Source of the DNA: Rhodocollybia butyracea
Taxonomy: Eukaryota > Basidiomycota > Agaricomycetes > Agaricales > Omphalotaceae
Assembly: GCA_015501585.1 (NCBI GenBank)
Contig: JADNRY010000093.1
Span: forward strand, 124,001 to 188,000
DNA: 64,000 nucleotides
Direction: 5' to 3'
A model generated the notes under the pieces. The model made no database searches. It was not told the DNA's origin and worked only from the letters and a program-made list of their open reading frames with translations. Within the stretch, counting starts at the first letter, position 1. Each line of letters opens with the position of its first letter. Both the position numbers and the translations under genes were made by a program. Below, piece after piece: positions 21,543-32,750 of this stretch.

Positions 21543-21915
21543 GGTGAGAGAAGGACGGGATGAGTAAGATAAGAATAAGCGCCGTGCGCCGCTTTCTCTT
21601 CGTTCCGTTCTAGCGCCTGTGAGGAAGTACAAAAGCTGTACACGAAATCTTTTATACTCTGGTTAACGAGCCCAGTAAAAGATTTACCTAATACTTCCTT
21701 TGCTTCAAGTTTGCTCGCATCGGATAAACGCACTTTTACTCGCTTCGAAAGTACAGTTGTGCTCTTTGCCATCAGGATAATTTCTCCGATCCCCGATCCA
21801 AACATCTTGTCGCATACGCCTCATCTCTCTAGTCGACTTTTGCATTCAGGTAATGACTGCATGGTTAATAGAATAAGTAGACAGTAAATTTAGCTAATCC
21901 GATACTCCAAGTCCA

Positions 21916-23523
21916 TCACGCCTTCCCATTCTCCGTATAGTGCTCATCAAAAACACGCTTGCTGAACTGTCCAAAAGTGACCGCAGGAGAGAGCGGTTCG
22001 TCAACATTGGGTTGCATAAAGAGAGCGAACGTCTCCCTCGATACTTTGCCAGTTCCGGGAGCTCCAGCTCCCACTCTCACACAGTGAGGAGTTGCAATCA
22101 ACCTTCCTGCGGTAGCAACTTCCAAAGCTTCACCGGTCTATCGAAATGAGTTAGCTAGATACAGTGGGATGGCACAAGTGGTACAGACTTGAAATGCAAG
22201 GCAATCTACAGGGATAGTAACTTTAGTCAAGTCACCTCCGCGCGTGCGGATATACAGCCCTGATGACGGAGAAGGCGAAGAGACGACATTCGATTCCTTC
22301 CCCGTCTCGGTTTCTTGCAGATACATAGCCTGTGAGACAACGAATCAGGAGAAGATAACTAAAGATTAGTAGTAGGAACGCACTGAGCACAAGCCAGTTA
22401 ACAGAGAATGGTCCAAATGGAACCCACACCAGCTATCGATAGGCTCATCTTCTGATTGTACTGAGTCATCCGTAGGCGGGAAATAGTGAAGCAGTCGCGC
22501 TTTGGTAGTCTGGGAAGTACTGATTAAGGCTGCCAGATGGGATACAGTTGAATTAGAGAGCTGCTTGATGGCTGAAGGGAATTGTGAACGATAAACACTC
22601 TTTGTACTGGTAGCGACATACCAAAGGGTTCACAAGCTTTCGCCAGATCACAGCCAACCTTGAATACAAATCTGTAGGGTACCGTTGGCTTCGGATGGAG
22701 AGTAAAAAGGAAGCCATGCAACGTACTGTCCAAGATCTTTGAATGCTTGTTCAAATCCCTCGACTCCGGCTCGTCTGATGTGGGCCCTATCCAGGATCAT
22801 AAGCTTGACCCAAACTAATGAGTTGTTTGCCTACATATATTGGTACCGTAATATTCAGGATACAATTTTCGATGCTCATCAGGAACCGACGGCGAATCGA
22901 CGACGGGATTAGCATAAAACGAGCCTTTCAGAAAATCTGTAGATGCAATGCCAATCAGTCGTGAGGCTGACGATGGCTGTGGAATGTCTCTCTCACCTGG
23001 CTTCCCATTCATAATTTCCTGTCATATAATCTGAACCTTTAGTATCAGATTGAAGAGAAGATAATAGATTGAACTTGAAGCACCTTGCCATGAGACCATC
23101 CAAAGCTATTAGGTATCAGGGATTAGACCCGGCCTGAACACATCGAGTAAAACAAGAAGAACCTGTATCGGCTCGAGGGATCTGTATATTTCTCCCTTAC
23201 AGACTCATCCAGCTTACTGAATTTGTGCGCGAGCCTCAGGAGACGTTCTCGGTATCTGACATATTCCTGCGGCAAATCGCGAACGACAATGAGGCCGAGA
23301 GACGTGGGATTAGATCCAAAAGCTTTCTCTGCTCGAATTTTAGAAAACCGAAAACGAGATGCATAATGATACATACCGATCGAAGCTTCCAGCGTCAACG
23401 GTGAAGATATCAAGTCAGGATAAGAAATACAAACAGCTCCTTCGGGCGTAAAGCTGAATGGCTGTCGAGATATTTGTTACAAACAGACTCAACGAATGGC
23501 CAAAGAAATACCTGAGAAGCCAT
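21916..23523 (-). CDS. 2-oxoglutarate/Fe(II)-dependent oxygenase, isopenicillin-N-synthase-like
   Basis: The start MASQPFSFTPEGAVCISYPD at 23523 follows a four-codon first exon. Splicing many short introns gives a DIOX_N-like region (EKAFGSNPTSLGLIVVRDLP, KFSKLDESVREKY), then SFYANPVVDSPSVPDEHRKL, the metal site FHLDHSLLTGL (His-x-Asp of the 2-His-1-carboxylate triad), GLYIRTRGGDLTKVTIP, and LIATPHCVRVG with the second His, then VSRETFALFMQPNVDEPLSP and a C-terminal TFGQFSKRVFDEHYTENGKA. This motif set is that of fungal clavaminate/isopenicillin-N-synthase-like 2OG oxygenases, soluble enzymes that oxidise small molecules; the substrate is unknown. No biosynthetic cluster partners are seen nearby, so it may be housekeeping. 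All key residues seem present. Individual exon limits were not all fixed. Confidence 0.8.
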
Positions 23524-23830
23524 GATATAACTAGTAAGTAGTATAAGATCAAAGCTCCGAACCGATAGACGCTCATTTCTAATATTGATATCACGTCGGA
23601 AAGGAAAGGAAAGTAAAAACCGGCCAGGTGGTCCCTATTTAAGGAACAGCCGGGGCCCACGCTCGTCGGTATCACGTCGATGTTCTTCACGATAATGTCT
23701 TTTTACTCGAGTATAAGAAGGTAAAGTGGTTATGACCAAATATTTATAGCGATTCCAAGAAATTAGTTGCCCATTCCTTCACCATTCCATTCAAATAGCC
23801 ATGCAAGGCTACGGTGGACTCGGGCTGAGG

Positions 23831-25751
23831 CTACATACATCGAAATGGTCCATAAGTTTCATAGTTTTGAGGGCCGAAATACGAGCTTACTTGCAAAGGA
23901 GACTTCTTCACCATCCCTTTAAGCCTGTCCACTCCAACTCTGGACAACAGCATTGTGACACCATGCTTACGAACAAACCGCTGGACAGCAACCTGTGAAG
24001 GGAGTGGGGGCTCGTACTGGTGAACGGTACCACAAAGCTTCTTGTGGTCTTTCCAAGAACGTTTCTGGCAGTCTACACCACAGTAATAACTCTAAATGTG
24101 ATTTAAGTTTGTGAGAGCCTGTTTATATGACTAAAATACTCGCCATCTTGCACCCTGAGCAGGTTAGAAGCTTGTCCACGTCCTCAGTTTCAGCCTTTCC
24201 ACATCCATGAGCTTCGCACGACCTGTATAGTGCGCCTAAGCTGTGTGCGATTTTTGCTGCCCGTTCTATGTCCCTCTTTGAGCGTGAATCCCTCCCTAAC
24301 GCAATATACCTATCCACAGTAGCGTTCCATTCCTGTAGGCAAACCTGGTCGGAGGAGGAACCAAATACAAGGAGTGCCATATACTGACCCTTTGCCTTGC
24401 TACACTCCACTTTTTACTGCTGGTCCGCGCCTCGGGGCTATCAGAGGAAACCAAATAAGTTGCGAAATTGCGGGTTTAAGAGGCAAAACCAAACGCACAA
24501 AGGAAGAAATCCAGCTGCAGATAGCACCACGCAAATGCAGGATCGACGTTCTTATCCTTTTTGCATGCCATCTTGCGTAGCTCGTCTCGCATAGCAACAA
24601 ATTCGGGATCAAACATCATTGTCTCGAATGCTTCAGGATTTAAGTTTGGTGGTGCTACGAAATCGGGTCCCATCTCTTTTTGAACCTCAGGAGAGGGCGT
24701 GGTTGGATAGGTAACAGCTCGAGCAGGCTGAATCCTGAGAACAAGAGTGAATTAGTATAGGAAAAAGACATAACATAGATGACCAGTAACACCATTGTTC
24801 CTTACTGTTCCATCTCTCAACAGTCTGCATATTTCGACCTTTGCAACATTTACTGTACGCCTTCTCCGAACCGCACTTGCAAAGAAATTCGTCTGGATAA
24901 GGATGTCTCTCCCCAGTGTCGTGACAGTCAGATAATGCCTTTCCCGAAAAACAGGGACATGGACGAGGTGGACGAATTATACCACCATTGTTTTTGATAC
25001 GAGTCCGAGTCTCTTCGGCTAATTGTTGAAAATGTAACATATCCGTCCTGATGGATTCAGCTGGTGAATGTGGATAAGGATCGGCACCATGGGTGAGCAG
25101 TAACCTGGCAAGCTCAAAGTCCCGCAGGACACAGGTAGCAAAATACAACGGAGTCACACTCTTCCCTTGCCACTTTACAGTAGCATTGACATCAGCGTGC
25201 TGTTCGACAAGAAGGAGAGCAATACGGTTCATTCGAGCCTTCAAAAAAGTAAGGTTGTCAAGACCAGCTGCGGCGCGCAGTGAAGGTGGACTGAATGCTA
25301 TAATTTTTTCGAGCTCGACCAAGTCGTACATCCGTTCCAAACACTGGAGGAGAGGTGTCTGCCCACGTCCGTTTGTTGCATTAACGAGAGCACCAAGGCG
25401 AATGCTTTCAAACGCGAAAAGTGGATCGCCATCATCGATAGCCATGTTTAGGATGGAATATCCCATATAGAGATGGTGGGGTTTCGAGCTAGATGAAGAT
25501 GGCATAGACATCAAGTTGAACCATCCGGATTTACCTTGTCTGAAATTATCTAGTAGCATAAAGCATCCGCCGTCAAGGCCCAGGACGTACGTCTCCGCGC
25601 TGATATCATCTTTATTGCCATCTACAATGTCACAGCGACGGCGATGAGCGCCTTCAGAAAAGGCAAACGACTTGCATGACTTCATCCAGGGCTCTTTGAG
25701 GATGTCGACAACGAGCTGATGAGGTAGATGCGGCTTGGATCTCTGCGACAT
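23831..25751 (-). CDS. Ankyrin, SEC-C-like and MYND zinc-finger protein
   Basis: From ATG at 25751 (MSQRSKPHLPHQLVVDILKE), the minus strand encodes about 150 residues, then ankyrin-like repeats (YSILNMAIDDGDPLFAFESI, ATNGRGQTPLLQCLERMYDL, VTPLYFATCVLRDFELARLL, THGADPYP), two SEC-C-like Cys clusters (CPCFSGKALSDCH and CKCGSEKAYSKCCKGR), a helical linker with FETMMFDPEFVAMRDEL, and a C-terminal MYND finger: CEAHGCG ... LLTCSGCK, then YYCGVDCQKRSWKDHKKLCG. The protein ends at TAG 23831-23833 after ETYGPFRCM. MYND fingers bind proline-rich partner peptides; ankyrins bind proteins. The combination is common in Agaricomycetes, with no known role. An ATG at 25844 in the same frame would add 31 residues. 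The intron just before YYCG is short and its donor is uncertain. Confidence 0.75.
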
Positions 25752-25965
25752 TGTGGCAAGAAACCAATGTTGCTGTGCATTCTCATGGTCAACATCTGTT
25801 CGGGTCGGATAATACGGGCCGCAATTGGAGGTCCCAGCAAGCAAGATGCGTTGTGTAATTCCAAGTGTACATGGATGTTTGGTCGAGAACCTGTACAGTG
25901 AATCCAGATATCCATCCTATGTTTACAGAAGTGTTATACATCCCAGAACACCGAAAAAACATATA

Positions 25966-28900
25966 CTACTTGATATCCGCTAAACCAGTCTGGGCCAATG
26001 CATCACGAAGAGCTGCACCAGAATCATCGATCGACCTCAAAAAACGCAACAACTCTCGACACAACTGCCAGTCCTTACTCTCCATCGCAATCTTCAACAA
26101 CCGGATAGCGTCCACGTTCTTCTCATCTAGCTGTTCCAGATTATGTAGGACTAGAAGATATGACCCAGCCGTCTTTAGGCGATGCGAGAGCAGACATGTC
26201 TGAGAAACCACGTTGGACGGTGCGGAGGAACGAGAACGAAAGATACTCACCTCAAAAAGAGTTTTGGGATTACCAACCACGTCAAACAGGCGCCTCCAAC
26301 GCGTCATCTCTGTTTTTCGGGCACAGCCGACTACAACATCCAATGCAGCATCAAAGTGATCCAAAAACTCGACGACTGTCGGGAGTACCTCTTGGCCATC
26401 GGACTCGGTAGAGTCCGCTTCTGCTTCCGATTCAACAACATCATGAAGTAATATCTCGAGGGCATGGGCAAAGTAGACCAGATTCTGATAATGCGAAGCA
26501 AATATGACCGCTTCTTTAACTTGAGAGGTTTCCAGGTGCGAACGAAGAATGTGATGTAGGAATAGATGTGACTGGTGAGGCTTAGGTAAGAGATAACACA
26601 CGAGTAGAGAAACATTCACTAACACTTGTCGCATGGCGAAACATGACGAACGGAAGGTTCGACCGAGCAGCAACTTCATGTTCGGCACCGATGATGATCC
26701 CTTTATCCATGAGAACCGCTGTAGCATCGAAATCAGGCTAGCCGTCAAATATAAGACCTCGTAACGACGTACACAACGGATAGAATTCAAGAGGGATATT
26801 GACGCTCTCTTTCACGCTTTCTTGAATCTCACTTTGATCTTGGCTAGTAGAAGTTTCGATGGCCAATGCATTCAACCACACCCGAATTCCTTTACCATCG
26901 AAAGCCCACAAAGAGTTTTCGAGGGCGGCGATGCCTCGAAGGTGTATCCAGCAAAACTCGATACGATCTGCAAAAATCTGCATGTCGTATTTGACTTCTT
27001 GATTTGCTGACTGTGGATGAATCAGGTTTTAACGGGTGAGTTGAAGGAGGTACGTGACCCTTCACCTTTCTAGGCCGTAATAAAACAAGTTGACCACCAA
27101 CGACCATTAGCACCGTTGCCACAGCTAGGTCATCTACAGGATCTCCGATTTCTACAAGGAAAGATCTTAAGACATAGTCTCGATTCTAACTAACATTCAA
27201 CGTACGTTTTTGTGCGCTCGGTATCATCCAACTTAACATGCGCACTGCGCTAGGCATAGCTATAACTCCATTGAAAGTTATACTTCCGCAAAGATGCAGT
27301 TTGATGGTTTCTGCCGTAGGTATGATTAAGAAATGTAACAGCGTGTTGTCGGCGCAATAAACGAGGAGGGAATTATCCACCAAGGATAGTATGATGACTG
27401 GAGACGCCATGACTTCACGATGTAAGACGTTTTGGTTGCTCAACTCCAAGTCGCGCGAGTACAGCCTGATCTAAAAGAACAGAACGTAAGATTTAATTCC
27501 GGACGAACCATCAAGCAAAAGCATACCTGATATGTTTTAGAAACCTCGACTGCAGCTATCAATACATGATGGAACCAAATGAGCCCTCCTTGAACAGAAA
27601 ATGCCTGCTCTTGCACTGTATCGGCAAAAAGCTTCCATCGACCCGAGCTTGCACTATAATGGACCAAACCACGTCGGCCAGCAATAGCAATCAAGCGCCC
27701 ATCAGAGCTTAAAGAAGAGTAACGAATAGGCCAATTGGCCGCGAGGTAACTTTGAGGTACCTGGCGGAAACGGTTTAGAATGGATCTAAGCGTGAAGCTT
27801 ATCTATATCACCTTGATGTGTTGCCAGACGTCCGATTCCGGGTTGATGACGCTTATATCGGGCTGGTCTGCACCACGGTATATCAGGGCACGGTCTTCTA
27901 GTTGCAGGAATGCGTAGCGAGTGTTATCCTGCGTACAGTAGCCGTCAGGTGGATAGAAATGAGATGGTAGAATAGTTTATACCGGAGAATGCTGACCAGT
28001 TGTAGCGCTCTTGGCGAAGGGAATAACGAAGATTTGGCCGTCGATAACTGGGTTCCAGGTGAGTCAATAGCGAAAATGGACCTGAGGGGTAACGTACTTT
28101 TAGGTGACGGTTGGGCAAGTACCACCAGCTCAAAGTTACCAGGAACCCAGAACTATTTTCATTAGGTACGGTTGAAGTAGCAATGAAGAAATGGCTCACA
28201 AGGTTCGATATCCCGTACATGAACGCGTCTTGGAACCTGTTAAATATCAGCCTGCTTGGCTAACACAAGAAAGGAGTAGCCCGCGAACTTTTTTTCATCG
28301 ACGTCTTCAACTCCGAAACCAGATACTAGACATCTTCCACCAACACTAAAGATCCCCCAACCATGCTGCCATCCAACAGCCAGTACATATCCATCCGAAC
28401 TCCATTCCATCGAACATATGCGGCCGGTCTGGCGATTGAACGGGTTGGGTATTTCAACTTTTTGGGAAGCAGGTAGGATGCCTTCTTCAGTAGGGAAGCC
28501 CGAGTATTGTATACCGCCTCTGAGAAGAATCAGTTGAGTAAACCCTGTACATCAAAGAGGAGGAGAGATCTACCCGAGCATTCCAATAGCAATCATTGAG
28601 AATTTTGCATTGACCGCAAGCCGTACCGCCCGCATCGGTTCGAAATACAGCTCGTTCTGTTCATGGGGTTCGACCCGTCGTTGTTTTTGTACCCAACGAG
28701 GAGTTTCAAAATTGTGTATGCACGTTCCCATCCATAGGTTTCGACCATCGGGAATTTGAGTCGTGTCGTTGCTGGATAAGTTAGAGCTTGAGGGCTCCTC
28801 TAATGGCTGGGTTAGGTAAACGACGTAGGCTCGTCCGTCCGAAGTAATCCAGCTTTCGACGCCGGTCGTTCGGTCGTACAGGACATGAGAGATGGCCACT

Positions 28901-29760
28901 GGTGCGGGGCATTAGGAACTATCCATGAGATTGATGAGGAATTGGCGAACCTTCGGTCTCGACCAACCACTCGAAATCAACCTCGTTAATTATCCACTGG
29001 TCGTAGTTTTCGAGTTTCTTCCTCCGACGTGTCTCGTGTTCCTCTTCGTCAATCTCCTCGTCTTCTTCTTCCTCAGCCTCAGGCCAAGGTATCTGTTGTA
29101 TCGCAGGTGGGTTCATCGTAGAGAAGGTTATAGCTTTCTTTCGAGGCGACACGCTACAATACCACGTCAGAGAACATTCCCGATGGAAGATTGAACGAGA
29201 CATACCTAATCAAAGTCCCTTCCACTCGGATAACACCCTCGAACTGTAAACTCACGCTGTTCAGCGGGAAAGCCTCTCCGGAACCAGCCAGGAAGTTTCT
29301 CTGAGCATTCGCAGAGAGCGTTGGAGGCCGATATGTTGATTCATTTGGGTGATGAATGACCGCTATAAGCACAAGATATGATTCGGAAGTCTAACGATGA
29401 CAGCTCAGCTTTCTGTGTGAGAGAGACACAGTATTGATTCACACCTGAATGACGATACGAGACCCGTCTGGAGACCAGTGTGCTTCTCTGTTTTCTCCGT
29501 GGTCGATAGTTGAAGTGGGAGTACGTGAAAGAAAGGCCAGGACTGCTGAAGGCTACGTAGGGAATTATCAGCGGTGGTTTGGTTTTGAAAAGCAATATCT
29601 GATGTACTCGAACGCGCCAAATCGAAATCCCATTTCGAGTTAGTGTACAAAAGAGAGATTTACGAGGACTGGAAGATATTGCGAGGACAGGTTCTGGAGG
29701 AATGTTTGGTAGAGCTGGGACTGTTGAGAGGGATCGTGCTGTAGATGTAGGGAAATACAT
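25966..29760 (-). CDS. RIC1: RIC1, subunit of the Ric1-Rgp1 Ypt6/Rab6 exchange factor
   Basis: The protein starts MYFPTSTARSLSTVP at 29760, as RIC1 proteins do (MYFP), and ends LAQTGLADIK at 25966. More than ten short introns interrupt it; I did not fix all. The N-terminal half reads as WD40/beta-propeller segments (EPVLAISSSPRKSLFCTLTR; GLIWFHHVLIAAVEV; LAVNAKFSMIAIGMLG) with an acidic insertion (AEEEEDEEIDEEEHETRRRK). The C-terminal half is the RIC1 domain: FLHHILRSHLETSQVKEAVI, YFAHALEILLHDVVESEAEA, FLDHFDAALDVVVGCARKTE, RWRRLFDVVGNPKTLFEV, AGSYLLVLHNLEQL, DWQLCRELLRFL. Ric1 with Rgp1 activates the Golgi GTPase Ypt6 for retrograde vesicle fusion. Rgp1 is not in the window. Expected size about 1,000 residues fits. 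Confidence 0.88.
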
Positions 29761-29973
29761 TCTCCCTGCTATATACTATCCATTAGTGGTATTAATGGTG
29801 GTGGAAGGAGGAAAGATTTCGGACCGAGAGCCGCTTCGCTCCGGCGCGTATGTAGGCAAAGTACATCCTATGTATTGCGTCGTTATAACAGGATTTCATT
29901 GTACGTTACATTAGGTATCTCCCCTTGGCCTGGTGTGTGAGATCAACATAACAAAAAAAGCTTTTATTTAATA

Positions 29974-30747
29974 TCACTTGGTTCGCGTCATGACTTTGTC
30001 TACCTGCTCCCTCGCCCAGCCTTCCCAATCATCCCAGCAACAGGACAAATATGCTGAATCTCTTCCTCCGTTTCCCGCCCACGGATCACCTTTGCGCATA
30101 GGTCCCTCTTTGAACCCAATAGCTTTCGAAGGTGGTAGAACTCTGTCCCATCGAAAGATACCCTCGAGCCGAAAACCCATCCTTTCCGCTACTTTCCGAC
30201 TGGGTGCATTGTTCGGATTACAGACCCATTGCAGTCTGCGCACTCCAAGTCCACCGTCTTCAGGAAGGTCGAGAGCATAGTGCATGAGCAATCCGACCAT
30301 GCAGGATGTTACATGAGTTCGTTGAAACTGCGGTAAAATAACCACAAATCCGATCTCCGTGCATGCATCTTTATCGCTCGAATGGACGTAGCTGACCATT
30401 CCTGCAATGACCGGTTGACCGTCAAGCGCGAGTGGGCCTACCTTATCGAAGATGGTGAACATGGTAGCAGCAGGGTTCGCTCGCAGGCCCTCCCAGAACT
30501 CTTTGACGAATTGCTCCGGAGAGGAGAATGGCCCGTAAGACATGTAGTTCCATGTATTGTCGTCGAATCCTTCAACTAGCGCTTTCGCGTGTTGGGAGGG
30601 CTTGCTGATATCAGCCTAGTGCAATGGGCCAAGACTGAAATAGATCGTACTGACTATGAACGGGACTACTTTTACTTTCTCGTTTTCCAACACGTCAGGA
30701 ATTGGGAAACAAAAATTGGTATCTTTTTCAGATGAGAAAGAGGACAT
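29974..30747 (-). CDS. GNAT-family N-acetyltransferase
   Basis: Exons 30747-30655 and 30600-29974 join in phase (GTCAGT...CAAG) to 239 residues. The N-terminus MSSFSSEKDTNFCFPIPD leads into HAKALVEGFDDNTWNYMSYGPF. The acetyl-CoA binding region is recognisable as TEIGFVVILPQFQRTHVTSC followed by LLMHYALDLPE, and the last part reads LQWVCNPNNAPSRKVAERMGF, then RLEGIFRWDRVLP. This layout is that of RimJ/RimL-type acetyltransferases (Acetyltransf_3), common in fungi; the substrate (small amine or protein N-terminus) cannot be told. The final YLSCCWDDWEGWAREQVDKV ending matches the family. It lies 200 bases upstream of the RIC1 start on the same strand, with no sign of joint function. Confidence 0.88.
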
Positions 30748-31476
30748 TCTTTCGACTATGTATGTAGTCTAAAGACGAGGGAGGCAAACTTAAAAAATGC
30801 CTATTTTATGTTTTCACTACGTTGACCCCACCCATGCGATGCATGGTAGATAATGAAACATATATTTTGTTACATACCACAAAACTATGCTAATACAAAG
30901 AAAATTGCTGAAGAATTCAGGCCTCTCTGCTAGGCAGATTTATAGTATATTTGTACTCTCGACAGCGTTATTCAGAGTCCTCTGACCCTTCCACGCAGTG
31001 TGCGACTTTTGAAACGCTACATCTTCTCATGGAACAACATCATCCCCATCGCCTCCCATCGCATTGAAATTTTATCCATGAAGGACTACTTGCTCTATTT
31101 CAATGTATCACATTTATGTAGCCAGCTAGTTTAGGACTTTTTGTACCAGGCCTTGCTTCCATCTTCACGTTTGCCTTGCAGTCTACCTTCTCTTCGGGAG
31201 TCGAGCTCGCTTATGGCTCTCAGGACTCTTATCTATCTATTTACTCATCTTATCTTATCTTATCTACAGCGGTCACATTAAGTACTAGTCGACTTGCAGC
31301 GCCTTAAGTGAGAGGAGATGTTTTTGTCTTGTCTTCCATGCGCACGCCGCAAACCGCCTTCGTTTATTTATGATATATTCAGCATCTAGCTAAGTATATA
31401 AGTAAGTCCGTATACAAGCTCATCTCATCGCGACACATAAGTAAAATACGTTAAGATACATAAAGGGCGTGTCGTA
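30748..31476. other. Intergenic with a short TATCT microsatellite
   Basis: No gene seen. A short TATC/TATCT microsatellite lies at about 31228-31265. The rest is probably the GNAT promoter and the 3' flank of the SUR7-like gene. Confidence 0.55.
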
Positions 31477-32548
31477 TCATCCTCGATATGTACAACAACT
31501 GTGATTCTTGAGCTCAGACGACCAACGTTGAACAAAAAAGTTCTCACCTTATCAAGTATGGTACCATCGATACGAACATGCAGGCAAATGCGGTCCATGT
31601 AAGGAAAAGCCCGGGTCCCGAAGAGACCACAATTCCTACCGGAGTAGGACTTGTGGTGCCGATGGTGATGTGGCTTACACCGTTCGATTTCTGGATAGCT
31701 GCAGTCCATATAATCGCTCCGACGAGTAGAAACACACTACTGAGGGCTGCGAGTAAAGTGGACAGGAAAAATGTCAAGCTATGTTTAGCAACACCACTGT
31801 AAACGACGTGAGCCGGGTTTCCGACTGCCAGGTTCCCGGTACTCACCTGAAGAAGGATAATGCTGCAAGGATAGTCCCTAGCAGTATAAGCCAATAAGCT
31901 GCCTTTGTCAATTCTCCCAGGAAGCTCGAGTCGCGAAATGAGCCGCCGTTAATAACAGAGGATGTAATTATGCTGTAGTTTGCCGTCATGTCTCCAACAA
32001 GATAATTGTACGGCTGGTACTGGTATCCAATGGTCTTGTTAGAGCATATACCAGCGGTGGCATTGACATAACCACAATGTGAATACAGTCCGAAATTGTA
32101 ATATTGACGCAGGCCCTGTGCTTCTAGCAACGGAGCTGATGAATTTGAAGTGTATAAGCCATCGATTGGGTCAAACAGAGCTTGATGTAATGCCGCTCTA
32201 GAGATTTATTAAAACAAGAAAGAGAAAAGAAAACGAGTATACGGACCCATATTGCGAAACATTCATCCTTGCCTAAGAACACGATCATTCAGAATCAAAC
32301 CGGAATCAAAATCTCTTGTAGATAATACCATGTAAACTCCTCGAGGTACTGTAGACGTGTTTATTTGTCCAACCTGACAACTTGAGATTAGATTCCGTTC
32401 TATCTCGAGAAAAAGTTGCAAACTTGAGTGAAAATTAAAATAATCGTAGCAGCAAAACTGTAAATAAAGCGTCAAGACGCAGCCAACGAACAGAAAACAG
32501 CACATACGATAGAAAAGAGGCTACCCCGATGCAAAGTTCGCCGCGCAT
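31477..32548 (-). CDS. SUR7/PalI-family plasma-membrane protein
   Basis: Spliced from ATG 32548 to TGA 31477-31479 in about seven exons, giving about 260 residues. Reading: MRGELCIGVASFLSFAATII (first helix), VGQINTSTVPRGVYMARMNV, GLRQYYNFGLYSHCGYVNAT with the paired Cys of the extracellular loop, GICSNKTIGYQYQPYNY, a second helix AAYWLILLGTILAALSFF, a third LTFFLSTLLAALSSVFLLVG, a fourth LFLTWTAFACMFVSMVPYLI and the tail SCCTYRG. Four helices with a Cys loop between helices 1 and 2 is the SUR7/PalI (claudin-like) plan. Family members sit in eisosomes or in the Rim/Pal pH-sensing route; which one applies here cannot be decided. The gene shares a 202-base divergent promoter with the sterol glucosyltransferase gene. 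Confidence 0.87.
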
Positions 32549-32750
32549 CGTGAATAAGAGAGGACAAGCAGTCACTTTTTATTTTTACATATGTAGTTTG
32601 AACACTCGTCCCCAACGTGTTGTTCGGCAAATTCCCGGCATCAAAGTCTCGTTCCGGCTTGCCGCGTACAGTGTTAATCTCTAATAATCTGAATCAAAAC
32701 TAATCTGCTTGACTCTTGAGCTCGCCATTTACAGCCTATTTTCCACTCCA
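32549..32750. promoter_or_regulatory. Divergent promoter, SUR7-like / sterol glucosyltransferase
   Basis: The two start codons are only 202 bases apart on opposite strands, so the promoters must overlap. A pyrimidine-rich stretch lies shortly before the plus-strand ATG. Both products act at or near the plasma membrane, so coordinate control is conceivable but unproven. Confidence 0.6.

Noticed and set aside
31228..31265. TATCT microsatellite as a regulatory element
   Set aside because: Short and impure, between convergent or distant gene ends; nothing supports a function.
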